From Flavobacteriales bacterium (GTDB lineage Bacteria; Bacteroidota; Bacteroidia; NS11-12g; UBA955), in the NCBI GenBank assembly GCA_947472115.1, contig CANIZU010000076.1, forward strand, positions 1 to 8,133: 8,133 bases of DNA, in the 5' to 3' direction. Below the pieces are notes generated by a model. That model did no database searches. It saw only the letters and a program-made list of their open reading frames with translations, and had not been told where the DNA came from. Shown piece after piece: positions 1 through 6,512 of this stretch (within the stretch, counting starts at the first letter, position 1; the number at the start of each line of letters is the position of its first letter). The position numbers and the translations under genes are program-made.

Positions 1-179
1 GTAGGGTTTTTGAACGGTTTTTTAGGGTCGACAAGCATCGAAATAGAGCAACCGGTGGCAGTGGATTGGGGTTGAGTATCTGTAAGCACATCGTGGAAGC
101 GCATGGAGAAACCATTAATCTGATTAGTACCGAAGGCGCGGGGTCGGTGTTTACGTTCTCGCTAAAAACGGCGGATTGA
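1..179 (+). CDS. Sensor histidine kinase, C-terminal end (partial)
   Basis: The reading frame is open from base 3 and ends in TGA at 177-179, leaving 58 residues; the start lies outside the window. It covers the end of a HATPase_c ATP-binding domain. RVFERFFRVDK (residues 1-11) is the F-box, and GGSGLGLSICKHIVEAHG (18-35) is the G2 box of the ATP lid and the following helix. STEGAGSVFTFSL (42-54) is the last beta hairpin. This ending is typical of membrane-bound PhoR-like kinases of two-component systems, which autophosphorylate on histidine and pass phosphate to a response regulator. The sensor domain, histidine box and partner regulator are not visible, so the signal cannot be named. The gene converges on the phosphopantetheinyl transferase, with 8 bases between the stop codons and no room for a separate terminator. 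Confidence 0.93.
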   Translation, partial: RVFERFFRVDKHRNRATGGSGLGLSICKHIVEAHGETINLISTEGAGSVFTFSLKTAD

Positions 180-187
180 TTTTTTGA

Positions 188-901
188 TCATAAAACGGCC
201 CAAACGCAGGCGTAATCGTCCCATCGCAAGTAAGGTAGTTGAATTTTTTGCTCAAAGCCAGGTAGTTTGATTTCTGCTTGGATAATTCCGTTGGTATCAA
301 ACTGGGCGATATTTATTGTGTGATTGTTGATTTTGCTCAATGAATTAAACGTGCTTTCGGGCGAATTTGCAATGGAAGTCTCGGGGTGCGTCGCGATGGG
401 TTCAATTTGTAAATGAATTCTGAAATCGGTGCCTTTTTGTCCGATCGCTTTGTATAAGGCTTCTTTGGCGCACCAGATGAGGAGCAATACGTCTAACGAT
501 GGGTTTTCGCCCAGCCAATTGAGTTCGAAGTCGTTGCAAAATCTCTTGTAAATGCGATGCAATTGCGGTCTGATCTGCTCGATATCAACCCCAACGGATT
601 GACTTTGGTGATGGATAATGACGCTGTAATCGCCGGCGTGACTGTGGTTGATGTGGGCGGTGGCTGGTGAAAGGAGGGGTTTGCCGTGCTCTGAAAATTG
701 GAGGGCGTGATTTGGGAATTGGGTGGCAATGAGATTTCGGGCCGAGAGTTTATGTTTTGAGCCTTCTTCGTAGGTCTGGATGTCAAATGCATCGCCCCAA
801 ATTTGGTTGTACATTTGTGCCAATTGGTCGCGGGATTCGGTGATTTGCCAGCGTGAAAGCTGAGCGCCGGAATCGCAGGTCCAGGATAAATCTATTGGCA
901 T
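188..901 (-). CDS. 4'-phosphopantetheinyl transferase (Sfp superfamily)
   Basis: A 237-residue protein that should move the 4'-phosphopantetheine arm of coenzyme A onto a serine of an acyl, peptidyl or aryl carrier protein in the cytoplasm. The family motifs appear in order: GKPLL (73-77); NHSH (85-88), substrate-binding; GVDIE (104-108) with Mg-binding D106 and E108; and WCAKEALYK (143-151) with catalytic E147 and K151. Length suits the family. QLSRWQITES (14-23) is the usual N-terminal strand, which supports the ATG at 899-901; the next Met (residue 30) would remove it. That ATG shares two bases with the start of the divergent WD40 gene, so the transferase promoter must lie inside the WD40 frame. 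There is no linked PKS, NRPS or fatty-acid cluster, so the carrier protein served is unknown; it may be the housekeeping enzyme. Confidence 0.93.
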   Translation of the reverse strand: MPIDLSWTCDSGAQLSRWQITESRDQLAQMYNQIWGDAFDIQTYEEGSKHKLSARNLIATQFPNHALQFSEHGKPLLSPATAHINHSHAGDYSVIIHHQSQSVGVDIEQIRPQLHRIYKRFCNDFELNWLGENPSLDVLLLIWCAKEALYKAIGQKGTDFRIHLQIEPIATHPETSIANSPESTFNSLSKINNHTINIAQFDTNGIIQAEIKLPGFEQKIQLPYLRWDDYACVWAVL

Positions 902-902
902 G
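899..902. promoter_or_regulatory. Shared CATG: overlapping divergent start codons
   Basis: The palindrome CATG holds the transferase ATG (901-899, minus strand) and the WD40 ATG (900-902, plus strand). There is no intergenic DNA, so each gene's promoter, leader and ribosome-recruiting sequence lies within the other's coding region. Domain content at both N-termini supports both starts. Confidence 0.8.
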
Positions 903-1901
903 GGTGCAAAGATAACGGTAAAAGAATATACGCAATTGGAAGGACATAAACAAGGGGTTTATGCGCTTTTGAATCTGTGTGGGAGTTCGGTTATTGTGAG
1001 TGCGGGCGGTGATGGTGCGGTGGTGAAATGGGATTTGGATGCGGCAAATTTGCCGGGAGCGATTGCGGGGGATTCGGAATTCTTGGATGAGAACGGGCCG
1101 GTGCGAATGAATCCAGAGCCAAGTGTGGCAGGGGTATTGTTCGCGCAATTGCCGGAGTCAGTTTTTTGTTTGATGGAGGGGTTGGAGGGTGTGATTTGGG
1201 CCGGAACGCAAGGCGGTTTGGTTTTTATGTTGGTGTCGGGTGAGGCGCCTCGGATGATTAAATTGGGCACGAGTTCGGTGTTCTTTATATCACGGTGGAT
1301 CAACGGCCGGATTGCTGTGGGTTTGGGTAGTGGCGACCTGGTTTTTTTGGACGATGAGTTGCAGTTGCTAGATCGAAAATCATTGGGGAAGAAAAGTCTG
1401 CGTTGTTGTTTGGGCGAGAGGGGTTTGATTGGCGGCAGCGATGGTTTGATTTGGCGTTTGGATGCCCAGGGTGATATTTTGAAGCGTTGGGAGGCGAATA
1501 GTCCTTCGGTCTTTTGTTTGGCCGAGGATTTCCAAGGTGATATAGTGAGTGGGGGTAGGGATGCGTTGTTGATGTGGATGGGGGAGGATGGGGAACTGAG
1601 GCAGGAGGTGAAGGCGCATTTGTTTACGATTCATGCATTGGCGGGATCGGAGCTGGGGTGGTTGGCCAGTGGGAGTATGGACAAGACGGTTAAGATTTGG
1701 GATAGAAATACGGGGGAGTTGTTGAAGGTGATTGATCGGGAGAAATATCCCAGCAGAGGGCATTCACATTCTGTGAATGCCCTCTGCTGGCTAGCTCTTG
1801 CGAAGTCGGGGCCCAACGCAAACTTGGAAACAGGTCTCCGGCGCTTGCTTGCAAGCGCCGGAGACGACAAAATCATCCGCGTTTGGGAAGTTTCTGTTTG
1901 A
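900..1901 (+). CDS. WD40-repeat seven-bladed beta-propeller protein
   Basis: A 333-residue protein without signal peptide or membrane segment, so probably a cytoplasmic scaffold; no catalytic motif is visible. I count seven repeats, enough for one closed propeller: about 15-46 (GH at 15-16, WD at 44-45), 87-111, 126-152, 167-188, 203-227, 240-269 (DKTVKIWD at 261-268) and 287-331 (GHSHSVN at 287-293, DDKIIRVWE at 322-330). Blades 2-5 are degenerate but keep the SVFCL...W/F rhythm. The start is fixed because the first blade begins at residue 15. Blade 7 holds an extra stretch (about 298-315) not expected in a WD repeat. Two perfect inverted repeats fall in this last blade, at 1750-1790 and 1834-1865. 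The frame stays open through both. Codons are strongly G-rich, unlike the AbiE genes. Partner and pathway are unknown. Confidence 0.9.
   Translation: MGAKITVKEYTQLEGHKQGVYALLNLCGSSVIVSAGGDGAVVKWDLDAANLPGAIAGDSEFLDENGPVRMNPEPSVAGVLFAQLPESVFCLMEGLEGVIWAGTQGGLVFMLVSGEAPRMIKLGTSSVFFISRWINGRIAVGLGSGDLVFLDDELQLLDRKSLGKKSLRCCLGERGLIGGSDGLIWRLDAQGDILKRWEANSPSVFCLAEDFQGDIVSGGRDALLMWMGEDGELRQEVKAHLFTIHALAGSELGWLASGSMDKTVKIWDRNTGELLKVIDREKYPSRGHSHSVNALCWLALAKSGPNANLETGLRRLLASAGDDKIIRVWEVSV
1750..1790. repeat. Perfect inverted repeat, 19-bp arms, inside WD40 gene
   Basis: The left arm 1750-1768 (CCAGCAGAGGGCATTCACA) and right arm 1772-1790 are exact reverse complements around a 3-base TTC loop. The repeat encodes about residues 284-297, including the GHSHSVN start of blade 7. 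No T-tract follows on either strand, so it does not look like an intrinsic terminator. The mRNA would form a very stable hairpin. Confidence 0.95.
1834..1865. repeat. Perfect inverted repeat, 15-bp arms, inside WD40 gene
   Basis: The left arm 1834-1848 (GTCTCCGGCGCTTGC) and right arm 1851-1865 are exact reverse complements around a TT loop. The right arm encodes the expected blade-7 strand ASAGD; the left arm encodes the GLRRL part of the extra linker. It lies 43 bases after the first hairpin and ends 36 bases before the end of the WD40 stop codon. No T-tract follows. Confidence 0.95.
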
Positions 1902-2122
1902 TCCATAATTTGGATTTGTAAGTAGTGAGGGGGCAATTTGTTTTGACCTCTTTCCAAAAAATCGCACTATTTTAAACTAGATTTTTCAGAGTGATGACCC
2001 ATGAAAATCCAACTTCGATTGTATAATTTCCGGGGATGGGGCATAAAACTAAAAAGTCGCATCTAACCCAGTTCGAAAAATGGGCTACTGACATTATATC
2101 TTTCAGTGAAAAGCATTTTTTA
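1902..2122. other. Intergenic region between WD40 gene and AbiE toxin
   Basis: 221 bases between convergent genes, with no convincing gene. A short plus-strand frame from ATG at 2001 starts MKIQL and stops after 21 codons. Another from 2036 runs without a stop into DNA antisense to the toxin. Either could be debris of the 5' half of the ABC ATPase found on the far side of the AbiE module, but the match is weak. Near 2103-2119 a short plus-strand stem (TTTC-AGT-GAAA) followed by a T-rich run could be a weak terminator. Confidence 0.4.
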
Positions 2123-3142
2123 CTAAATTTCAATATTGATTTCATCTTGAAGGTTTTTTATCGCTTGGACAATCTCTTCAAATGTTGGTGGATTACCATA
2201 AATCATTTCCGCTCTCATTATCTCATAATCTTGCTTCAATTCCGTTAATATTTCGTCGCGAGGAATAATACGAATATTGCCCCGTTTCAGAGTATTATAG
2301 TCAAATCGTTTTAGCCTTGAATAATACTTGCGATGCTCGATTATTTCTTCGATAAATTCATTGTCTCTTAATGTTTCTGATGCAAAATCTTGTCTACTCA
2401 GTTGAAACAAATCGTAATAATGACGAGACATCCGCTCAGTGCGCATTTTAGCACTTTCATCACGATTATATTCCTCATGTAATAACAACATTTTTTCAAT
2501 GAGCGTTCGCTGTGGCTGTAGCGTTAATACCTCACAATTTTCTTCATCGTAATTATCGTTTGGAAAATGAGTAACCAACATTGACCTCATTCTGCGTGGT
2601 ATGCTTGGTTCTTTTAGCGAACGAACACTAAATTCTATTTTAACTCGGTCTGGCAAATACGGATTGGGATCAAATAATGATACAAAATTCACATACAAAG
2701 TTTGCGGGTCTGTATCAGGCATATCACCTGGGATAGATTCTGCCTCAATGGAATAAAGGTTTTCAGGAACTTGAGCATTGCTAAATTCGGATTTTAACGC
2801 TTCCATTATTTCATTAGAAGTAAACGAACACCCAGCTCTTCTTAATTGCTCCACAAATGTCTTTGAAGGCTTTTCAGCATATGCAATACCAAACGCTTCT
2901 GAACTCAATGATATATCAATATCCTCCGAAAATCGATCTATTAGTTGCCAGCCTTTGCTCAGTGATGTTCCACCTTTAAAAGCAAAATGTTTTGCATAAG
3001 GCATGTTAAATACCAGTTTAAGAGACAGTGTTACCCACCAATCTTTTTTTATAGCCTTTGCCGAAATACCAGAAATTCTTGAAGCTTCATTTATTGACGT
3101 CAACCTTGAAGCATCATTCAAGTTTTTTAACCACCCAATCAT
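2123..3142 (-). CDS. abiEii: AbiEii/AbiGii-family nucleotidyltransferase toxin (type IV TA)
   Basis: A 339-residue toxin of the AbiE abortive-infection system, a DNA polymerase beta-like nucleotidyltransferase. Known relatives bind or use nucleotides and stop growth reversibly; at least some act on tRNA. Motif I is KGGTSLSKGW (56-65). The metal-binding D-x-D is in RFSEDIDISL (70-79; D74, D76). A third acidic strand is VKIEF (167-171). LIEKMLLLHEEY (214-225) and RHYYDLFQL (240-248) match the later conserved motifs. No catalytic residue appears lost, so it should be active. The first ~50 residues are a helical region that may be a family-specific N-terminal extension. Its ATG overlaps the antitoxin stop by four bases (ATGA, 3142-3139), so translation is probably coupled, with antitoxin made first. 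Codon use is more A+T-rich than in the WD40 gene, which fits acquisition by transfer. Confidence 0.92.
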   Translation of the reverse strand: MIGWLKNLNDASRLTSINEASRISGISAKAIKKDWWVTLSLKLVFNMPYAKHFAFKGGTSLSKGWQLIDRFSEDIDISLSSEAFGIAYAEKPSKTFVEQLRRAGCSFTSNEIMEALKSEFSNAQVPENLYSIEAESIPGDMPDTDPQTLYVNFVSLFDPNPYLPDRVKIEFSVRSLKEPSIPRRMRSMLVTHFPNDNYDEENCEVLTLQPQRTLIEKMLLLHEEYNRDESAKMRTERMSRHYYDLFQLSRQDFASETLRDNEFIEEIIEHRKYYSRLKRFDYNTLKRGNIRIIPRDEILTELKQDYEIMRAEMIYGNPPTFEEIVQAIKNLQDEINIEI

Positions 3143-3750
3143 ACTGTAGCATTAAGAAGATTCTTCACAACAAAATCGCTCACTTTTGATGGAGCCAATC
3201 GCAAATTATAGTTTAAAATATCAGGACTCTCTAGTCTCAAAAGCTCCATAATTCTATGCATTTGTGTCGGTGATATATTTTGTAAATCAAGTTCCTGCAA
3301 TCCTAAAAATAACAGACTGGTAATATCTCCTCTCATCGATAGTTTTTTGGCGGTAGTTGATTTGAATATGATCTCATTCTTGCCAATCTGAATTCTTTTT
3401 GAATTTCCAGTTGTCAGAAAAACCAGCCTCATTGGCACTTGAGTGGATAGCCCCACTTTATTCAATGCATATTGCCCTGAAGGTTTTATTACAACATGGT
3501 CCTTTTTTGCCAATGCTTCGGCTAACTGCTCCATAGATGGCAATACTTTTCCAAAAATCTTATCATTTTTTGGTATGACATAAATCCCCTGTCCCATTCT
3601 TTCTATTTGTCCAGCCTCAACAAGTCGTGAAAGTGCTTTTCGAATAGCCGTTGATGTACCTAATTCCTTGAAATCAGAAGGTAAAAAGACCTGACCTGGC
3701 TTAAATCTATTAATTTTCGATTCAATAATATGATTCACCGATTCATTCAT
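3139..3750 (-). CDS. abiEi: AbiEi-family antitoxin and autorepressor (type IV TA)
   Basis: 203 residues from the ATG at 3748-3750. The frame extends upstream to a GTG at 3798, but that codon lies inside an operator repeat and the extra 16 residues (rich in Tyr, His and Asn) look non-coding, so I prefer the ATG. Numbered from that Met, residues about 20-61 form a winged helix-turn-helix: FLPSDFKEL, then STAIRKALSRLVEAGQIERM as recognition region, then wing GQGIYVIPK. Residues about 85-140 (GQYALNKVGLSTQVP, then LVFLTTGNSKRI and IIFKSTTAKKL) match the AbiEi/DUF6088 middle domain. In studied AbiE systems this protein neutralises the toxin without a stable complex and represses its operon by binding two inverted repeats. 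Two such repeats lie directly upstream here. It is first in a two-gene operon with abiEii. Confidence 0.88.
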   Translation of the reverse strand: MNESVNHIIESKINRFKPGQVFLPSDFKELGTSTAIRKALSRLVEAGQIERMGQGIYVIPKNDKIFGKVLPSMEQLAEALAKKDHVVIKPSGQYALNKVGLSTQVPMRLVFLTTGNSKRIQIGKNEIIFKSTTAKKLSMRGDITSLLFLGLQELDLQNISPTQMHRIMELLRLESPDILNYNLRLAPSKVSDFVVKNLLNATV

Positions 3751-3776
3751 GTCACAAATATAGAAATAATTGTGAC
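3751..3776. promoter_or_regulatory. AbiEi operator candidate 1 (start-proximal)
   Basis: Inverted repeat GTCACAA (3751-3757) and TTGTGAC (3770-3776) with 12 A/T-rich bases between, 26 bases in all, perfect in both 7-bp arms. It abuts the antitoxin ATG. On the minus strand it contains TATATTTG (3762-3755), a match to the Bacteroidota -7 consensus TAnnTTTG, so a bound repressor could block a promoter there. Confidence 0.75.
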
Positions 3777-3793
3777 GATAAACAGCATTACGC

Positions 3794-3819
3794 GTCACGA
3801 TTTTTAAATATATTGTGAC
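3794..3819. promoter_or_regulatory. AbiEi operator candidate 2 (start-distal)
   Basis: A second copy of the same design and length: GTCACGA (3794-3800) and TTGTGAC (3813-3819), 12 bases apart, with one mismatch in the left arm. It begins 43 bases from copy 1, about four helical turns, so two repressor molecules could bind the same DNA face. Known abiE promoters also carry two inverted repeats bound cooperatively by AbiEi. Confidence 0.75.
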
Positions 3820-3833
3820 ATAACCATGTTCAA
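3805..3833 (-). promoter_or_regulatory. Candidate abiE promoter
   Basis: On the minus strand TTG (3833-3831) is followed after 18 bases by TATATTTA (3812-3805), close to the Bacteroidota TTTG / TAnnTTTG pattern. Transcription would start near 3800 and give a leader of about 50 bases before the antitoxin ATG. The -7 box lies inside operator 2. A rival -7 box, TATATTTG at 3762-3755, would give an almost leaderless mRNA. Confidence 0.3.
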
Positions 3834-4239
3834 GGTAAACTCAAGCGCCCTTGAATTAACAGAGGAATTCACCTTACAGGAATGGTTTGAATTTCACCGC
3901 AGTGTGAAGGGTTTTGCCGATGGAGTTACATTAGATAAGTTGACTGCAATTTGTGGTTTCCCCAATAATACAAAGTCCAAGGCCCTACTCACTTTTTCCA
4001 GTGGCATGAAACAACGTGTAAAGTTATGTATGGCTTTGATGGGAACGGAGTCCTTGGTTATTCTAGACGAACCCCTAACAAACCTAGATATCAGCGGCAA
4101 TCTCATGTACGAAACCCTACTGAATACTTATTTGGGAAACCGCGCACTTATTGTGGCTTCAAATCGCGACGACGAATGGAAATCGTATTGTAACCAAGTT
4201 TTGAACGTCACTAAAATTAATGCTGTACAAGTAATTTGA
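3826..4239 (+). pseudogene. ABC-type ATPase, C-terminal half only
   Basis: 137 residues that match the second half of an ABC nucleotide-binding domain. EEFTLQEWFEFH (13-24) follows the Q-loop region in full-length relatives. The signature motif is FSSGMKQRVKL (57-67), Walker B is LVILDEP (77-83, catalytic E82), and the D-loop is TNLD (85-88). The switch position reads IVASNRDDEW, with Asn113 where most ABC ATPases have His. The first ~90 residues of a ~210-230-residue domain, including Walker A, are absent, and an in-frame stop (3805-3807) lies just upstream inside the AbiE operator region. Without Walker A it cannot bind ATP normally, so I call it a remnant. The ATG at 3826 may not be used. 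Its 3' end overlaps the FG-GAP gene tail-to-tail by 23 bases. An intact member would energise a membrane transporter. Confidence 0.75.
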
Positions 4240-6499
4240 TTGTAGAATTCTGTCCTTCCAAGTTGGTGATTTTCACAAAATACACCCCATTACTTAAATC
4301 TTGTATCGGAATTCCAACGCCTTGTTCTCCAGAACCGAGATGGGTTTTGTATTGCAATTGAGATTGTAAATTATACAATTCGATATTCCAATCCGATGTT
4401 GCGGCGCCTTTGGAGCGACTTAATACAACGATATTGGAACCGGGATTCGGATATAAGTTTGCCGCAATTGATTCAACCGACTTGACGTTTGAGGATGGTT
4501 TTTTCGTATTCAAAGAATTTGCCCACATCAAACCACCTCTACCCAATCCAAATACCATCTCTTGCAATGAATCACCCGTTAATTCGGCAAATGCCGGGAC
4601 AACCCGCGAACCCATTTTAGGCATCGTAGAATCCGATACGGTATATTGGAAGAACCAACTGCTATCTGCTAATAATGAATCTGTATACGGATGGCCATCA
4701 ATTTGATATAGTCTAGTGTAGCCATAAGCCGTACCAACCAAAAACTCCTTTTTGCCATCGCCATTCAGGTCGGTGACTCTAGGAACGGAATAACCGTAAT
4801 ATCTCCATTCACCGGGGGTTACATCTTTTCTCCATTCATTGCCTCTCACACCCCACGCGTTGCGAGTTTTCAGAGAATAGTTGTTATAGGTCTTATTTGC
4901 CGCTTCAAACAATGAAACCCGACCGTTGTAATACCCAACCAATAAGTCCATATTTCCATCGGAGTTATAATCGTAAAGAAAAGGCGCTGCGTTTGTCTCA
5001 CCCGTTTCCATGGAAACCTTTAATAAATCTCGGGTTTTATATACCCATTTCACTGGGTTGTTGGCGCCTGCTGTATTTTCATAAACGGCAATTCTACCAC
5101 TAATTAATCCAATTACTAAATCCAAGTCCCCGTCGCTATCAATATCACCAACGGTTGGCAAAATATGACGATATGTAGAATCTGCCGAATCGGAGAATTT
5201 CATAAAGTCGCGATCCTTGATAGAATAAATTGGATTTTTAGCATTGCCTGTGTTCTCAAAAAATGCAATTCGATCTCGTAATCCATTTGTAATTTCATAA
5301 TCACCATTGTTGGCAACGAGCAAATCTTGGTCACCATCGGCATCGACATCAACGAATACGGGTGCTGTCCTTGCACCTAAGTCCAATGTTTTATCTGTAA
5401 ACAAGGTAGATTTCTCATACTGGAAATTAGGCTTATTGCTCTGACCCAAATTCTTATAGTAAAACACTTGATTGGTTTCTTTGACATCGGTAAAGTTGTT
5501 TGGAGCGATTACTAAATCCTGTACACCATCACCACTAATATCTACCAAAAAACCCGCGGGGAACTCGATTTGATTGGCAGCAATTGTATTTTTGGGATAA
5601 ACAGTTTCTACAGCAATCATTGTGTCGTAATAGTTTTTGTACTGCGCTTTACCGTTTTTCAAAAAGGTAAATTTCGAAAATCCAATGTTTGAGATAACGA
5701 GATCTTTATCACCATCGGCATCTGAATCGTACATAAAACAAGAAGCGCCACCATTATGGCGGGGCTTGAGCTTTAGTCTAAATTCTGGGCATTCTCCTAA
5801 CACAATCGAATTATCGAAACCTTCAACAAAATACCCGAAGCAAACATCCATAATTTGAAACTCAAATGTGTCTTTGGGCCATTTTTTCTCAGCGCGGACA
5901 TCTTTGAACAATCGATAGGTATAATTGCCTTGATCGTATGATAAAATATCTAAGTCCCCATCTCCATCGATGTCGGAAATTTCAGGCAAATCAAACTTTG
6001 ATAAACTCAAGGGATTGTACAAAATATTCGGACTACTGTCATATTGATTACGGTAAAACCATTGGCCCACGTCTTGAAACTTCAACTTGTTTGATCCTGG
6101 GGTAGTTCTGTTGATATATATTAGTAGATTACTACTCTCTGACAAGGTGAAAATATCCCATTTCCCATCGCTGTTGATATCCGCTGTTTTGTAATAGTTC
6201 AATCCTTGGGGAAGCGATGCCTCATATTCTGGAGCGTATTGAAACACATCATTCTCAAGTCTCAAATATGGCATCACTTTAGAATCATACCGATCAAAAA
6301 CGATGATATCCAACAACTTATCTCCATTCAGATCCATGTGTTGGAATTGAGGAGAATTAAACCCACCCCAAAAAGGGCTTTCGATTTGTTTGGCTCCATC
6401 AAAAATCTTAAATCCATTTGAATTGCTGCGATAGTTCAATTGCGCGTGAACAGCTGTCAATGAAAATAGTAGAATAATACTAAGCAATAATTTACGCAT
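4217..6499 (-). CDS. Secreted FG-GAP/VCBS repeat protein with T9SS type A sorting domain
   Basis: 760 residues. A signal peptide (1-20, MRKLLLSIILLFSLTAVHAQ) sends it through Sec. Nine calcium-binding-type loops follow, of form D-x-[DN]-x-D-x-x-x-[DE] or close to it: residues 56, 107, 176, 258, 320, 384, 452, 510 and 577. Most are followed by a hydrophobic strand such as LVIG or LLVG. A tenth near 639 (ELTGDSLQE) is degenerate. Such FG-GAP/VCBS units form integrin-like beta-propellers on the cell surface. The last ~80 residues are a T9SS sorting domain: NLYPNPGSN (681-689), then LSNGVYFVKI (735-744), ending IKLLVQH. The type IX system would remove it during export and attachment. No enzyme motif was seen; an adhesive or surface-binding role is an inference. 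The gene stands alone and converges on the ABC ATPase remnant. Confidence 0.93.
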   Translation of the reverse strand: MRKLLLSIILLFSLTAVHAQLNYRSNSNGFKIFDGAKQIESPFWGGFNSPQFQHMDLNGDKLLDIIVFDRYDSKVMPYLRLENDVFQYAPEYEASLPQGLNYYKTADINSDGKWDIFTLSESSNLLIYINRTTPGSNKLKFQDVGQWFYRNQYDSSPNILYNPLSLSKFDLPEISDIDGDGDLDILSYDQGNYTYRLFKDVRAEKKWPKDTFEFQIMDVCFGYFVEGFDNSIVLGECPEFRLKLKPRHNGGASCFMYDSDADGDKDLVISNIGFSKFTFLKNGKAQYKNYYDTMIAVETVYPKNTIAANQIEFPAGFLVDISGDGVQDLVIAPNNFTDVKETNQVFYYKNLGQSNKPNFQYEKSTLFTDKTLDLGARTAPVFVDVDADGDQDLLVANNGDYEITNGLRDRIAFFENTGNAKNPIYSIKDRDFMKFSDSADSTYRHILPTVGDIDSDGDLDLVIGLISGRIAVYENTAGANNPVKWVYKTRDLLKVSMETGETNAAPFLYDYNSDGNMDLLVGYYNGRVSLFEAANKTYNNYSLKTRNAWGVRGNEWRKDVTPGEWRYYGYSVPRVTDLNGDGKKEFLVGTAYGYTRLYQIDGHPYTDSLLADSSWFFQYTVSDSTMPKMGSRVVPAFAELTGDSLQEMVFGLGRGGLMWANSLNTKKPSSNVKSVESIAANLYPNPGSNIVVLSRSKGAATSDWNIELYNLQSQLQYKTHLGSGEQGVGIPIQDLSNGVYFVKITNLEGQNSTIKLLVQH

Positions 6500-6512
6500 A
6501 GGGTTTGTTTCG

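Noticed and set aside
1750..1865. The two hairpins as intrinsic terminators or an integron attC site
   Set aside because: Neither hairpin is followed by a T-tract on either strand, and the reading frame continues past both. attC sites have imperfect arms with extrahelical bases and conserved core boxes; these arms are perfect and no integrase is near.
1901..1915. ATCCA-taatt-TGGAT just after the WD40 stop as a terminator
   Set aside because: The stem has five A/T-rich base pairs and only a mixed TTGTA after it; too weak.
2027..2050. A Walker A-like string (PGMGHKT) in the gap before AbiEii
   Set aside because: The spacing is wrong (an extra residue between the last Gly and Lys), a stop codon lies just upstream, and no following ABC sequence appears. 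Chance match in a G-rich stretch.
2036..2248. A 70-codon plus-strand frame as a gene
   Set aside because: More than half is antisense to the well-supported AbiEii toxin, and it shows no domain or control signal. At most its first 29 codons are debris of another gene.
3751..3798. A 16-residue N-terminal extension of AbiEi from GTG at 3798
   Set aside because: The codon lies inside operator 2, the extension has unusual composition, and the ATG at 3750 gives a normal AbiEi N-terminus.
2123..3820. Target-site duplication or terminal inverted repeats bounding the AbiE module
   Set aside because: Comparing both flanks by eye gave no convincing direct or inverted repeat, and no transposase or integrase is present.
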